DNA of 64,000 bases from Paraburkholderia piptadeniae (GCF_900007165.1 NZ_CYGY02000021.1:64877-128876); one strand, 5' to 3'; counted from the stretch's first letter, positions 46,494 to 56,676 are shown. Notes: generated by a model from the letters alone, not told the origin. A program made the numbers and translations.

Positions 46494-47020
46494 CGGGTCG
46501 GCGTGGGCAATCGCAGCTTCGCCGCCGCGCCGGCGGATATCTTCGCGACGAAAGACGGCTGGATCATCTGTCAGGTGGTCGGCAAACCGCTGTTCCGGCG
46601 TTGGGCCGCGTTGATGGAAGAACCCCGGCTGGCTGGACGACGAACGCTTCGACACGGACGATTCGCGCGCCCTGCATGGCGGCATCATCAGCGATCGCAT
46701 GCAGCTGTGGTGCGAGAGCAGAACAAGTGCGGATGCGCTGAGCGAGCTTGCAACGGCGAGAATTCCCGCCGGTCCCGTGCTGCGGCCAGGTGAGCTGGTC
46801 AGGCATCCGCACGCGGAGGCGACCGGTCTTTTCGACTGGGTAGACTAAGGCCCCCCTCCCCGTCCTGTTCCCCTCGCGCGCGCCCGTGTTCCTCTCGAAA
46901 ACACCGGGCGACATCCGCGAGAAGCCGGCCATGCTCGGTGAGCACACGGATGCGATCCTTCGCTCGCTCGGTTATGCCCAAGCACAGATCGACGTGCTCC
47001 GCTCGCAACGGGTCATCTGA
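46493..47020 (+). pseudogene. CaiB-type CoA-transferase, 3' fragment
   Basis: It corresponds to residues from about 219 to the end of the 7495-8676 protein. An extra C after GAAGAACCC at about 46630 shifts the frame. Later, GTCGACTAC of the intact copy reads GTAGACTAA here (46840-46848), giving an in-frame nonsense codon, and further small changes follow. It has no start and no N-terminal half. It cannot make a working enzyme. Confidence 0.9.
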
Positions 47021-47092
47021 ATCTGCTTGCAGAGAGGTGCTGTATAGCGCCGTAGCCGGGCCAATACAGCTGGTCGCGAGCGGCCGATTCAG
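46493..47092 (+). repeat. Long direct repeat, copy 2 (decayed)
   Basis: Nearly identical to 8148-8746 along its whole length, including about 70 bases after the CoA-transferase stop codon (GGGTCATCTGAATCTGC and beyond). The junction at 46493 joins sequence that lies 3.2 kb apart in the operon A copy. Confidence 0.9.
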
Positions 47093-47297
47093 AGTGCCGT
47101 TGACGCTGGGCAAACTTCAGGTGACGCGCGACTGGCGCGCTGGATCGCCTTAGCTGGCGGACGCCTCGCCCTACACGATCTGCAGTCCGGCGCCGGGTAC
47201 GAACGTGCCCTTTTTTTGAAACATGAGGTGCACGCGCCTGTAGCGCCTGATCGACCTGTGCCATCACATCGGCGCTAACCTTTGAGCTGAATATCAC

Positions 47298-47537
47298 TTA
47301 CGTGACAGCTTCGGGTGGCACCTCGAACAGACAGATTTTTTTGCCGCCGGGAACATCAACGATTTCGGAGCTTGAGGCAGGTACCTGATGATCCGACACT
47401 CCTTCTCGTATTCCCAGCATTGAAGCGGCACCAGTAAAGTTGAGCACCAGCGCTTTTTCCGCGACACTTTGAGATCCTCGAAGCGTGGTCGAAATTGCAT
47501 GCGACCTGCAGGGGGCGAAGTATTTTGAATAGCTCAA
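47298..47537 (-). CDS. Small hypothetical protein
   Basis: 79 codons from a TTG that overlaps the stop of the next upstream small gene (TTGA). The C-terminal part (VDVPGGKKICLFEVPPEAV) looks like real protein, but no family was recognised and no clear ribosome-binding site was seen. It may instead be the displaced end of the upstream reading frame. Confidence 0.3.
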   Translation of the reverse strand: MSYSKYFAPCRSHAISTTLRGSQSVAEKALVLNFTGAASMLGIREGVSDHQVPASSSEIVDVPGGKKICLFEVPPEAVT

Positions 47538-47797
47538 TTACTTGATCGGCGGCAAAGCGGGACGCCGGAAAATGTGTGATCGCCGCTCTTTGTCGAATGC
47601 ACGACCTGGGCGATGTAGGCGCGCCCCATTTCGGGAAGGGCCCTGAAGTCCGCTGAATCCTCAGGCAACAACCATTTGTCGAGCGCGCTCCGCCCTGCGG
47701 AAATGTGAGCGGCAAATTCATGACGACCCATACCGCACTGTCTCATTGCGGCGAGCAGAAAATCCTGCTGCGAAATCCTTGGTTGATCTCTTTCCAT
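47534..47797 (-). CDS. Small helix-turn-helix-like protein
   Basis: 87 residues. The first 65 (SQQDFLLAAMRQCGMGRHEFAAHI, then ALDKWLLPEDSADFRALPEMG) resemble small Burkholderia proteins with an XRE-like helix-turn-helix that begin similarly and end near EMGRAYI. The last 20 residues (HSTKSGDHTFSGVPLCRRSSN) do not continue the pattern, so a frameshift near the end is possible. Probably a DNA-binding protein; function unknown. It sits between the decayed CoA-transferase copy and the RND efflux genes. Confidence 0.5.
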   Translation of the reverse strand: MERDQPRISQQDFLLAAMRQCGMGRHEFAAHISAGRSALDKWLLPEDSADFRALPEMGRAYIAQVVHSTKSGDHTFSGVPLCRRSSN

Positions 47798-48082
47798 GTC
47801 CGACTCGCTCAGTAATTTGAAAGTCTGAACTCAGGAACAACTTTGCATTCGTGGGAAACTTTTGGCTCGGCGCAAGTGATGGTTCCGAACCTCGTTGCGC
47901 ACACCTTGCATTGCAGATTTCTGCGCACCAAAAACAAGGTGCATCGTCCGCGAGAGCGGCGATTGTTTGATGCTCAACCGATCAGCATAACTGACCAGAT
48001 GAAGTTGCTTGGTAACGATGACAGCCATGAAGGAACAGAAAGGGCAAAGCTCCATCCTTACTCCTTCATAGGTCCACAGTTG

Positions 48083-49549
48083 CTATCTGCTTGCCACAGA
48101 CTTTTGATCGCCCGGTTGCCAACCTCCGCCTAGTGCCTTGAAGGCTGCGACCGCTGCGCGCGCCGATTCCGTTTGCGCCTGCACGCGCGCGTCCGACGCG
48201 CGCAGCAGATTGTCGTCGGCCTGCAGGACTTCGATCAGGCTGACCACACCTTTCTGATACGCTGCAAACGAGGCGGCTCGCGCGCGGCCCAGCGAGTTCA
48301 CGCCCTGCGCGAGAACGGCAGCCTGCTCCTCGCGCTTCACGAGTGCCGAGAAAGAATTCTCGACGTCCTCCGTTGCGTGCAATGCGGCAAGCCGGTACGC
48401 GGCCAGCATCTCGGCGTCCTGCCCCTTGGCCTCATTGATCTGGGCATTGATGCGGCCGAAGTCGAACAGACGCCAGCGCAGTCCCAGCACGCCAGCGGCC
48501 TGACTGGCGCCGCTACTGAACAGGTTGCCGCTGGCCACTGAGGTGGCGCTCCCGATCAGTCCACTGAGTGACAGCTTGGGGTAATACTCGGCAACTGCCA
48601 CGCCAATACGCGCGCTGGACGCAGCAAGGCGACGCTCGGCCACGATCAGATCGGGCCGGCGCCTGAGTAACTCGCCTGGCGATCCGGTGCCTGCGATTTG
48701 CGGGGCGGCCGGGATATCGCCGCCCTCGAGGAGTTCCGCCCGATGCGTGCCGGGCTGTGCACCCAGCATCACGTCCAGCGCGTTCATCGCCGCGTCAAGG
48801 CCGGTCTCCAGAACCGGGATGGATGCCTGCACCTGGGCCAGCGCACCTTCGGCCTGGCTCACCTGAAGATCGGCCGCCAGCCCCTTGCCGTACAAAAGGT
48901 TGATGGTCGAGAGCAGATCCTGCTGCGTCTGCAACTGTTTGCGCGCCACCTGCAGACGAGCCTGCAATCCGCGAACGGTGATGTAGATGTCGGCAGTCTG
49001 TGCTGCCACAGCCAGGCGCGTGGCCACTTCTCCGGCCTCTGACGCCTGATAGTCGGCAAGTGCTGCTTCCCGTCCGCGACGCAGGCCACCAAACACATCC
49101 AGTTCCCAGCTCGCGCTGAAATTCGCCTCGTAGTCGTTACCGTAGCGATCGAACCCGGGCGTTGAATTCAGGACACGTCCCAGCGGCGTTTCCACCGACT
49201 GATAGACCCGGGCCGCCTGGCCGCTGACATTGCCAGAAGGCAGCAGCGCGGCATTCGCTGCCCCAAGTCCCGCGCGCGCCTGCGAGACGCGCGCCGCAGC
49301 CTGCGCGAGGTCCAGGTTCTGCTCCAGCGCGAGCGTGACGAATCGTGTCAGTTGCGGATCGCCGAAACCCGTCCACCACATGACCAGGTCGGCGCTCGCC
49401 GCCGCCTGCCGGTGATCGACCGCGGCCTGCCCCTGGAACTGGTCCGGCATGGGGATATCGGGGCGGACATAGTCGGGCCCTACAGCGCAGCCCGCCGAGA
49501 GGCTGGCGACGACGACCGCGGCAAGGAGGTGTTTGGGTAGCATGAGCAT
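48083..49549 (-). CDS. RND efflux outer-membrane lipoprotein, NodT/OprM family
   Basis: 488 residues from MLMLPKHLL. A lipoprotein signal peptide with lipobox LSAGC is followed by the family opening VGPDYVRPDIPMPDQF. Two repeats of the outer-membrane efflux protein domain follow, including LRRRPDLIVAERRLAASSARIGVAVAEYYPKLSLSG and GVVSLIEVLQADDNLL. It is the trimeric exit duct of a tripartite pump. It is transcribed away from the TetR gene, opposite to the adaptor and pump genes, from a promoter covering the TetR palindrome. The next in-frame ATG is at 49543. Confidence 0.92.
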   Translation of the reverse strand: MLMLPKHLLAAVVVASLSAGCAVGPDYVRPDIPMPDQFQGQAAVDHRQAAASADLVMWWTGFGDPQLTRFVTLALEQNLDLAQAAARVSQARAGLGAANAALLPSGNVSGQAARVYQSVETPLGRVLNSTPGFDRYGNDYEANFSASWELDVFGGLRRGREAALADYQASEAGEVATRLAVAAQTADIYITVRGLQARLQVARKQLQTQQDLLSTINLLYGKGLAADLQVSQAEGALAQVQASIPVLETGLDAAMNALDVMLGAQPGTHRAELLEGGDIPAAPQIAGTGSPGELLRRRPDLIVAERRLAASSARIGVAVAEYYPKLSLSGLIGSATSVASGNLFSSGASQAAGVLGLRWRLFDFGRINAQINEAKGQDAEMLAAYRLAALHATEDVENSFSALVKREEQAAVLAQGVNSLGRARAASFAAYQKGVVSLIEVLQADDNLLRASDARVQAQTESARAAVAAFKALGGGWQPGDQKSVASR

Positions 49550-49567
49550 CTTTGAGAGTTTCCGGTT

Positions 49568-49591
49568 GTGACTATAATACCAAATAGTCAC
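49568..49591. promoter_or_regulatory. Operator-like palindrome between efflux lipoprotein and TetR genes
   Basis: Arms GTGACTAT (49568-49575) and ATAGTCAC (49584-49591) are perfect inverted repeats with 8 bases between. Related arms TGACT/AGTCA recur at 50259-50273 upstream of the adaptor gene. It overlaps the putative lipoprotein promoter, as expected for an autoregulating TetR repressor. Confidence 0.7.
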
Positions 49592-49601
49592 AGGTTGTCC
49601 A
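49574..49601 (-). promoter_or_regulatory. Putative sigma-70 promoter of the efflux lipoprotein gene
   Basis: On the minus strand: -35 TGGACA (49596-49601), 16-base spacer, -10 TATTAT (49574-49579). The palindrome 49568-49591 covers the spacer and -10, so repressor binding would block RNA polymerase. Confidence 0.5.
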
Positions 49602-49619
49602 TTGCTGTATGCTATGCCC

Positions 49620-50237
49620 ATGAAAAACACCACCACTGCCCCCGCCCCCGTGCGCGGCCCCGCTGATCACGAGATACGGGACCAGATCGTTGCCGCAGCC
49701 ACCGAGCACTTCAGCCGGTATGGCTACGCGAAAACGACGGTGTCCGACCTTGCCAAGGCGATCGGGTTTTCCAAGGCCTACATCTACAAGTTCTTTGAAT
49801 CCAAGCAGGCCATTGGCGAGATGATCTGCGTCAACTGCCTGCACGAAATCGAAAGCGAGGTCAGGACAGCCGTCGCAGAGACCGACCTGCCGCCGGAGAA
49901 GCTGCGACGGATGTTCAGGGTCTTTACCGAATCCAGCCTCCGGCTGTTTTTCCAGGACCGCAAGCTGTACGACATCGCAGCCTCAGCCGCCACGGAAAAC
50001 TGGCAGGCGGTGCAGGCTTATGAAGCACGTGTCCAGACGCTGCTCCAGGAAGTCCTGCAGGCAGGCAGGCAAAGCGGCGACTTCGAGCGCAAGACGCCGC
50101 TGGATGAAACCGCGATGGCGATCTATCTGGTGCTGCGCCCCTACCTCAACCCGCTTCTACTCCAGTACAACCGCGACACCACCGACGTCGCGCCTGCGCA
50201 GCTGTCCAGCCTGGTGCTCCGAAGTCTGTCGCCCTGA
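49620..50237 (+). CDS. TetR-family repressor of the RND efflux genes
   Basis: 205 residues from MKNTTTAPAPV; ATG 49614 and TTG 49602 are alternative in-frame starts. The N-terminal helix-turn-helix domain (IVAAATEHFSRYGYAKTTVSDLAKAIGFSKAYIYKFF, about residues 20-60) is typical, and the C-terminal ligand domain is all-helical. It lies between divergent pump genes and near two copies of a TGACT/AGTCA palindrome, the standard setup for a local repressor released by pump substrates. Confidence 0.92.
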   Translation: MKNTTTAPAPVRGPADHEIRDQIVAAATEHFSRYGYAKTTVSDLAKAIGFSKAYIYKFFESKQAIGEMICVNCLHEIESEVRTAVAETDLPPEKLRRMFRVFTESSLRLFFQDRKLYDIAASAATENWQAVQAYEARVQTLLQEVLQAGRQSGDFERKTPLDETAMAIYLVLRPYLNPLLLQYNRDTTDVAPAQLSSLVLRSLSP

Positions 50238-50257
50238 CACGAATCCTTTTGTGACGC

Positions 50258-50286
50258 TTGACTGAAATAGTCACTAGAACCATAAT
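50258..50286 (+). promoter_or_regulatory. Putative sigma-70 promoter of the RND adaptor-pump operon
   Basis: -35 TTGACT (50258-50263), exactly 17 bases, -10 CATAAT (50281-50286); 5 of 6 matches in each hexamer. The operator-like palindrome at 50259-50273 overlaps the -35 and spacer. Confidence 0.65.
50259..50273. promoter_or_regulatory. Second TetR-type operator-like palindrome
   Basis: TGACT, five bases, AGTCA. The right half-site ATAGTCAC is identical to that of the palindrome at 49584-49591, but the half-sites are closer together. Confidence 0.6.
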
Positions 50287-50319
50287 GGAAGCCATCATTA
50301 CTTCATCGATGGGACTTTC

Positions 50320-51432
50320 ATGTTCTCGCGTCGCCTTGCCACCTCCGCACTCGCCTGTGCGCTGCCGCTTGCGCTAGCGGCCTGCGGCGAAAAAGCGCCG
50401 TCCGATCCACGCACCGAGGTGCCGCTGGTGCGCACGGCCATCGTTCAGCGCGCCGCCCCCGCGTCCCGCTCTTTTACGGGAGCTGTCGCGGCACGCGTGC
50501 AGAGCGACCTGGGTTTCCGTGTTTCCGGCAAGGTGCTGGAACGGCTTGTGGATGCCGGCCAGACAGTCAAACGCGGTCAGTTGCTGATGCGCCTCGACCC
50601 CATGGATCTCAAACTTGCGGCGCAGGCCCGGCAGGAGGCGGTCACCGCTGCGCGGGCGCGAGCGCACCAGACCGCGCAGGATGAGGAGCGGTATCGCGAT
50701 CTGCGCGGCACGGGTGCCATTTCAGCTTCGGCCTACGACCAGGCCAAGGCGGCCGCCGATGCAGCCAGCGCGCAGCTCAGCGCGGCCGAGGCTGACGCCG
50801 ACGTGGCGCGCAATGCGACCGGCTACGCCGATCTGGTGGCGGACGGCGATGGCGTCGTGATGGAAACATTGGCCGAACCGGGCCAGGTCGTCAGCGCCGG
50901 ACAGCCCGTGGTGCGCCTGGCACACGCAGGACGCCGCGAGGCTGTGATCCAGCTACCGGAAACCCTGCGCCCAGTTATCGGCTCGATCGCCCAGGCCACC
51001 CTGTTCGGCAACAGCGGCGGCGTACCAGCCACCCTACGCCAGCTCTCGGATACCGCGGATCCGCGTACCCGCACCTTCGAAGCGCGTTATGTGCTGCAGG
51101 GTGCGCTGGCCGACGCGCCGCTCGGCGCAACCGTCACGATCGAGATACCGGACGCACGCGCGGCGCTCCAGGACGGCATGCAGGTGCCGATCGGCGCGGT
51201 GCTCGACGCAGGCAAAGGGGCCGGCGTGTGGGTTGTCAACGGTGAGCCGGCCAAGGCTATGTGGCGGCCGGTGACGGTCCTTCACCTCGACGACGACAGC
51301 GCTCGCGTGAGAGGTACGTTGAAGGAAGGCGACCGCGTCGTTGCGCTCGGTGCCCAGTTGCTGCGCGAAGGTGAACCGGTCCGGGTGTCCGGCCTGGCCA
51401 TCACGGTCGCAAACGAAGGAGCACGTCCGTGA
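50320..51432 (+). CDS. RND efflux periplasmic adaptor (membrane fusion protein)
   Basis: 370 residues. A lipoprotein signal peptide with lipobox LAACG is followed by the barrel and lipoyl halves (FTGAVAARVQSDLGFRVSGKVLERLVDAGQTVKRGQLLMRLD, then GDGVVMETLAEPGQVVSAGQPVVRLA) around an alpha-helical hairpin rich in Ala. It is the HlyD/AcrA-like linker between pump and outer-membrane duct. Its stop overlaps the pump start (GTGA). Confidence 0.93.
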   Translation: MFSRRLATSALACALPLALAACGEKAPSDPRTEVPLVRTAIVQRAAPASRSFTGAVAARVQSDLGFRVSGKVLERLVDAGQTVKRGQLLMRLDPMDLKLAAQARQEAVTAARARAHQTAQDEERYRDLRGTGAISASAYDQAKAAADAASAQLSAAEADADVARNATGYADLVADGDGVVMETLAEPGQVVSAGQPVVRLAHAGRREAVIQLPETLRPVIGSIAQATLFGNSGGVPATLRQLSDTADPRTRTFEARYVLQGALADAPLGATVTIEIPDARAALQDGMQVPIGAVLDAGKGAGVWVVNGEPAKAMWRPVTVLHLDDDSARVRGTLKEGDRVVALGAQLLREGEPVRVSGLAITVANEGARP

Positions 51433-54400
51433 GTGAAGGCCGGTTCAATCTGTCGGCGCTCGCCGTGCGCGAGCGCTCCATCACCCTGTTTCTGATCTGC
51501 CTGATCTCGCTGGCCGGGCTCCTGTCGTTCTTCAAGCTGGGGCGCGCCGAAGACCCGGCGTTCACAATCAAGGTGATGACCATCGTCACCGTATGGCCGG
51601 GGGCCACCGCGCAGGAGATGCACGATCAGGTCGCCGAAAAAATCGAAAAGCGCATGCAGGAGCTGCGCTGGTACGACCGGACCGAGACATACACCCGGCC
51701 AGGCCTGGCCTTCACGACGCTGACGTTGCTCGACAGCACGCCGCCGTCGGAAGTGCAGGAGGAGTTCTACCAGGCCCGGAAAAAAATCGGCGACGAAACG
51801 GCCAACCTACCGGCTGGCGTGATTGGGCCGATGGTCAACGACGAGTATGCTGACGTCACGTTTGCGCTCTTTGCGCTGAAAGCCAGGGGCGAACCGCAAC
51901 GCCTGCTCGTGCGCGATGCCGAGTCGCTGCGCCAGCGGTTGTTGCACGTGCCGGGCGTGAAGAAGGTCAACATCATCGGCGAGCAGGCCGAGCGCATCTA
52001 CGTCCAGTTCTCGCATGACCGGCTGGCAACGCTCGGCGTCAGCCCTCAGGACGTGTTCGCCGCGCTCAATGGCCAGAACGTCCTGACGCCAGCCGGCTCC
52101 GTGGAGACCAAGGGTCCGGAAGTGTTCATTCGCCTGGACGGCGCCTTTGACAACCTGCAAAAGATCCGCGACACGCCGGTCGTCGTGCAGGGCCGCACGC
52201 TGAAGCTGTCGGACATTGCCACCGTCGAGCGCGGTTATGAAGATCCGGCGACATTCATGATCCGCAACAACGGCGAGCCGGCGCTGCTGCTGGGCATCGT
52301 GATGCGCGACGGCTGGAACGGGCTCGACCTCGGCAAGGCGCTGGACAGCGAGGTCGGCGCAATCAATGCCGGGCTGCCGCTGGGCATGAGCCTGACCAAG
52401 GTCACCGATCAGGCCGTCAACATTCATTCGGCGGTCGACGAGTTCATGCTCAAGTTTTTCGTCGCCCTGCTGGTAGTCATGCTTGTGAGCTTTGTGAGCA
52501 TGGGCTGGCGCGCAGGCCTGGTGGTCGCCGCCGCCGTGCCGTTGACGCTGGCCATCGTGTTCGTGGTGATGGCCGCGACCGGCAAGAACTTCGACCGCAT
52601 CACCCTGGGATCCCTGATCCTGGCGCTGGGCCTGCTGGTGGACGACGCGATCATCGCCATTGAGATGATGGTGGTGAAAATGGAGGAAGGCTACAGCCGT
52701 GTGGCCGCCTCTGCCTATGCCTGGAGCCATACTGCCGCACCCATGCTCTCGGGTACGCTGGTGACGGCGGTCGGCTTCATGCCCAACGGCTTCGCAAGGT
52801 CCACCGCCGGCGAATACACCAGCAACATGTTCTGGATCGTTGGCATTGCCCTGATCGCATCGTGGGTCGTTGCCGTGGTCTTCACGCCCTACCTCGGCGT
52901 GAAGATGCTGCCCGACTTCAAGATGGTCGAAGGCGGGCACGACGCGATCTATGACACGCCGCGCTACAACCGCTTCCGCCAGTTGCTCACGCGCGTCATC
53001 GCGCGTAAATGGCTGGTCGCCGGTTCGGTCGTTGGCCTCTTTGCCCTGGCCATCCTCGGCATGGGCGTGGTCAAGAAGCAGTTCTTCCCCATCTCCGACC
53101 GTCCCGAAGTGCTGATCGAGGTGCAGATGCCGTATGGCACGTCGATTTCACAGACCAGCGCCGCCACGCAAAAGGTGGAGGCATGGTTGGCTAAACAGAA
53201 GGAAGCCAGCATCGTCACCGCGTACGTCGGGCAAGGTGCGCCGCGCTTTTTCCTGGCGATGGGACCGGAACTGCCTGATCCGTCGTTCGCGAAGATCGTG
53301 ATCCGCACGGACAGTCAGGAGGAACGCGATGCACTGAAGGCGCGACTGCGGCGAGCCATCGCCGACGGTCTCGTGCCCGAAGCGCGCGTGCGCGTCACGC
53401 AACTCGTGTTCGGGCCGTATTCGCCATTCCCCGTCGCCTATCGCGTCATCGGTCCGGACCCGGACAAGTTGCGTGGCATCGCGGCCGAAGTTCAGCAGGT
53501 GATGCAGGCCAGTCCGATGATGCGCACGGTCAACACCGACTGGGGCACGCGCTCGCCCACGCTGCACTTCACGTTGCAGCAGGATCGCTTGCAGGCGGTG
53601 GGACTGACGTCCAGCGCCGTCGCGCAACAGCTGCAATTCCTGCTCACGGGCGTGCCTGTCACCGCCGTGCGTGAGGATATCCGAACCGTGCAGGTTGTTG
53701 CGCGTTCGGCCGGCGACGCGCGTCTCGACCCGGCCCGGCTCGGCGACTTCACGCTGGCCGGCGCCAATGGGCAGCGCATTCCGCTGTCACAGGTGGGCAA
53801 GGTCGATGTGCGCATGGAGGAACCGATCACGCGCTGGCGCGACCGTGTGCCCACGATCACGGTACGCGGCGACATTGCCGACAATCTGCAGCCACCGGAT
53901 GTATCAACAGCAATCACCAAGGAGCTCCAGCCGATCATCGCCAAGCTGCCCAATGGCTATCGCATCGAGCAGGCGGGCTCCATCGAGGAGTCGGCCAAGG
54001 CGACGACCGCCATGTTGCCGCTGTTCCCGATCATGCTGGCGATCACGCTGATCATCATCATTCTCCAGGTTCGCTCGATATCGGCGATGGTGATGGTGTT
54101 CCTGACGAGTCCACTCGGCCTGATTGGCGTGGTGCCGACATTGATCCTGTTCCGGCAGCCGTTCGGCATCAACGCGCTGGTCGGCCTCATTGCGCTCTCG
54201 GGCATCCTGATGCGCAACACGCTGATCCTGATCGGGCAGATTCACCAGAATGAACATGCCGGGCTGGATCCGTTCCATGCTGTCGTGGAAGCCACTGTGC
54301 AGCGTGCCCGCCCGGTGGTCCTGACGGCCATGGCGGCGATTCTCGCCTTCATCCCGCTGACGCATTCGGTGTTCTGGGGAACCCTCGCCTACACGCTGAT

Positions 54401-54566
54401 CGGCGGCACGCTCGCCGGGACGATTCTCACGCTGGTGTTCCTGCCTGCCATGTACGCGATCTGGTTCAGGATCCGCCCCGGCAGCGCTGCGGGTTCGCAC
54501 CAGAGCCGGGCTCACCAGTCATCGCGTTCCGAATCGATGACGCAGGATGCGCTCGACGCGCGTTGA
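51429..54566 (+). CDS. RND efflux pump, inner-membrane transporter
   Basis: 1045 residues, the normal length for an AcrB/MexB-type protein. The start is GTG overlapping the adaptor stop. It has twelve membrane helices in two six-helix halves with large periplasmic loops. The proton-relay Asp pair is in [17 protein letters not shown] (helix 4), and the second half has [24 protein letters not shown]-type N-terminus is replaced by [21 protein letters not shown], the form seen in the subgroup with RLxRAEDPxF (here [14 protein letters not shown]), often annotated as uncharacterised HAE1 pumps. Exports toxic small molecules by proton antiport. Confidence 0.95.
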   Translation: MSEGRFNLSALAVRERSITLFLICLISLAGLLSFFKLGRAEDPAFTIKVMTIVTVWPGATAQEMHDQVAEKIEKRMQELRWYDRTETYTRPGLAFTTLTLLDSTPPSEVQEEFYQARKKIGDETANLPAGVIGPMVNDEYADVTFALFALKARGEPQRLLVRDAESLRQRLLHVPGVKKVNIIGEQAERIYVQFSHDRLATLGVSPQDVFAALNGQNVLTPAGSVETKGPEVFIRLDGAFDNLQKIRDTPVVVQGRTLKLSDIATVERGYEDPATFMIRNNGEPALLLGIVMRDGWNGLDLGKALDSEVGAINAGLPLGMSLTKVTDQAVNIHSAVDEFMLKFFVALLVVMLVSFVSMGWRAGLVVAAAVPLTLAIVFVVMAATGKNFDRITLGSLILALGLLVDDAIIAIEMMVVKMEEGYSRVAASAYAWSHTAAPMLSGTLVTAVGFMPNGFARSTAGEYTSNMFWIVGIALIASWVVAVVFTPYLGVKMLPDFKMVEGGHDAIYDTPRYNRFRQLLTRVIARKWLVAGSVVGLFALAILGMGVVKKQFFPISDRPEVLIEVQMPYGTSISQTSAATQKVEAWLAKQKEASIVTAYVGQGAPRFFLAMGPELPDPSFAKIVIRTDSQEERDALKARLRRAIADGLVPEARVRVTQLVFGPYSPFPVAYRVIGPDPDKLRGIAAEVQQVMQASPMMRTVNTDWGTRSPTLHFTLQQDRLQAVGLTSSAVAQQLQFLLTGVPVTAVREDIRTVQVVARSAGDARLDPARLGDFTLAGANGQRIPLSQVGKVDVRMEEPITRWRDRVPTITVRGDIADNLQPPDVSTAITKELQPIIAKLPNGYRIEQAGSIEESAKATTAMLPLFPIMLAITLIIIILQVRSISAMVMVFLTSPLGLIGVVPTLILFRQPFGINALVGLIALSGILMRNTLILIGQIHQNEHAGLDPFHAVVEATVQRARPVVLTAMAAILAFIPLTHSVFWGTLAYTLIGGTLAGTILTLVFLPAMYAIWFRIRPGSAAGSHQSRAHQSSRSESMTQDALDAR

Positions 54567-54597
54567 AACACAATCAATTCACCAAACGGAGCTGTTC

Positions 54598-55404
54598 ATG
54601 TCGAATTCGACGATTGTTGTTGTGACCGGCGTGTCATCGGGTATCGGGCGCGCCACCGCCGAGAAGTTTGCGAGGCGAGGTTGCCGCGTGTTTGGCACAG
54701 TGCGCAGCATCGCAAAAGCGGTGCCTATCTCCTCAGTGCAGCTTGTCGAGATGGATGTTCGCGACGATGCTTCGGTCCGGGCTGGAATCCAGTCTGTCAT
54801 CGAACGCACCGGGCGAATCAACGTACTCGTCAACAACGCGGGAACCAGCCTGATCGGTGCCGTGGAGGAAACGTCGACTGCCGAGGCCCTGTCGCTGTTC
54901 GATACCAACGTCTTCAGCATTCTGCGCACGACGCAGGCAGTACTTCCTCATATGCGGGCACAACGCGGCGGAAGGATCATCAACGTCAGTTCGGTGCTTG
55001 GGTTCTTGCCCGCCCCCTACATGGGACTCTACTCCGCGTCCAAGCATGCTGTCGAAGGGCTGACCGAGACCCTGGATCATGAGGTGCGCCAGTTCGGTAT
55101 CCGGGTAACGTTGGTCGAACCATCCTTTACCAGGACCAATCTGGACATCAACGCCCCTCTGGCAAGCTCGAAAATCGCCGACTATGATCGCGAGCGGATC
55201 CTTGCATCGAGCGCAGTCGTCAACAGTGTCAAAGGCGCCCCAGCGCCCGACGGCGTAGCGAAGACAATAGTTGAAGCGGCGCTTGGCACCTGGCGTATGC
55301 GTCGCACGCCGGCCGGTGAAGCGTCCCTGTTGCGCAAATTGCGGCGCTTCATGCCCTCCGGCCCCGTCGATGCAAGCTTGAGGAAAACATTCGGGCTCGC
55401 ATGA
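54598..55404 (+). CDS. SDR-family oxidoreductase
   Basis: 268 residues from [11 protein letters not shown], chosen for the GGAG upstream. The cofactor loop TGVSSGIG is at residues 10-17, NNAG near 80, and the catalytic Ser, Tyr and Lys in [27 protein letters not shown]. It is a classical short-chain dehydrogenase of unknown substrate, of the group with a basic residue in the cofactor site (GTVRSIAK), suggesting NADP(H). It starts 31 bases after the pump gene, so it may belong to the efflux operon. Confidence 0.9.
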   Translation: MSNSTIVVVTGVSSGIGRATAEKFARRGCRVFGTVRSIAKAVPISSVQLVEMDVRDDASVRAGIQSVIERTGRINVLVNNAGTSLIGAVEETSTAEALSLFDTNVFSILRTTQAVLPHMRAQRGGRIINVSSVLGFLPAPYMGLYSASKHAVEGLTETLDHEVRQFGIRVTLVEPSFTRTNLDINAPLASSKIADYDRERILASSAVVNSVKGAPAPDGVAKTIVEAALGTWRMRRTPAGEASLLRKLRRFMPSGPVDASLRKTFGLA

Positions 55405-55581
55405 AGTCCTCTTTCCCGCCGCAACGTGGTCCGGGCATCACGTTCGCGGGCCCGCCTGGCACCGACGGGTGATTGGTTTCAGGCGTCCATGGTCATGACA
55501 GCTCCGGCGCCTCGCAACGACCTGCCCGCGGCAGCACGGAACTCTTTGAAACCGAGCTAGTACGCATCCGGAACCGCAGAT

Positions 55582-56115
55582 ATGGAAAGTCAGCATTGCG
55601 AGTCGTCGATACCCGCAATCGAAGAGATCTCCGCTCTCGCGCTCAACCACTTTTTCGCCCAGCGTGCAATGCGCGCTTTCTGGGCGCATTTCGACGAAGC
55701 ACTGCGGCATACGGACGTTAACGCATCCCAGTTTTGCATGCTCGCGTTGCTACATCTACGCGAACCACTCGTTTTCGGCGACATGGCAACAGAACTGGAA
55801 ATGGACCGATCGAATCTGTCGGCCAATCTGGCACCATTGTTTCGCCGCATGCTCATCTCCACGATCTCTCACGAAGGAGATCGACGGAAACGACAGCTCA
55901 TCCTGACGACCGAAGGCCGAAAAGCTGTGGCTTCGGCGATGGTCCCCTGGATGCGTGCCTATCAGGATACCTTTGCGTTTGTGAGACTCATTGATCTCGA
56001 CTCAATGCGCGATCTTTTTCACGTGATTCGGGATATGAAAAGGCTCGACGATCCGAACGTTGCCAGCGGCGCTCATGCTCGTCCGGAAACTCGAATACTG
56101 CTAAACAATGACTAG
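55582..56115 (+). CDS. MarR-family transcriptional regulator
   Basis: 177 residues. The winged-helix region DVNASQFCMLALLHLREPLVFGDMATELEMDRSNLSANLAPLFRR carries the recognition helix (MDRSNLSANLAPL), followed by the wing SHEGDRRKRQLILTTEG, where DxRxxxxxLT is the MarR signature. It probably acts as a dimeric repressor responding to phenolic or other small ligands. The nearest candidate target is the SDR/efflux unit upstream. Confidence 0.9.
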   Translation: MESQHCESSIPAIEEISALALNHFFAQRAMRAFWAHFDEALRHTDVNASQFCMLALLHLREPLVFGDMATELEMDRSNLSANLAPLFRRMLISTISHEGDRRKRQLILTTEGRKAVASAMVPWMRAYQDTFAFVRLIDLDSMRDLFHVIRDMKRLDDPNVASGAHARPETRILLNND

Positions 56116-56409
56116 CCCGGTGAGCCACAAGACGGTCCGACAGCCTGGGATCATCGTGACATGACATACATCGGTCGCGTTGATCCAGTTCGGAGCACGG
56201 GGTATCGGCGTGACTCGCGCGAGCAACGTACAAGCTTTTGACCACACCATTGGATCAAGACAATATTAAAAAGGACGCCCACGTGGAGGAGATGCCAGCG
56301 CGGGCGCCAAACTCGCAGCGATAGGTCAGAACAGTTTCAGGCGCATGTTCGATGATCCTCAGGCTGCCAAGCTCCCTGACGCGATGGATGCAACACGCCA
56401 GCGTTACAA
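56116..56409. other. Non-coding stretch, nothing recognised
   Basis: About 290 bases without a supported gene between the MarR gene and a small minus-strand frame. No repeat, RNA motif or terminator with a T-run was seen. Confidence 0.4.
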
Positions 56410-56676
56410 CTACATCAAGCGCATCGACGGCGTACGTCTCGGCGGCGGATAGACACACCACGAACCGCGACCGTGTCGAAAGAAGGTAACAGCGATTGTT
56501 TCGGTTGGCCTTGCGATCTCAACCCTAACCACTCGCCAAGGCATATTGCGCGATCTCGGTGGCCGTGTCAGTTTCAATATCTCCCCGGCTCCGATCCACT
56601 CGTCTACCAGAACGCGCAGAGAGTTCCCGCTGAGCATCATTCCTTCCTCGATTGATCGTTCATCGGCCGCTTGCAT
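56410..56676 (-). CDS. Small hypothetical protein
   Basis: 88 codons. The stretch LRVLVDEWIGAGEILKLTRPP, then PWRVVRVEIARPTETIAVTFFRH and GSWCVYPPPRR, looks like a compact real protein with alternating hydrophobic residues, and it resembles short unannotated Burkholderiaceae proteins of no known function. No strong ribosome-binding site was identified. Function unknown. Confidence 0.4.
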   Translation of the reverse strand: MQAADERSIEEGMMLSGNSLRVLVDEWIGAGEILKLTRPPRSRNMPWRVVRVEIARPTETIAVTFFRHGRGSWCVYPPPRRTPSMRLM

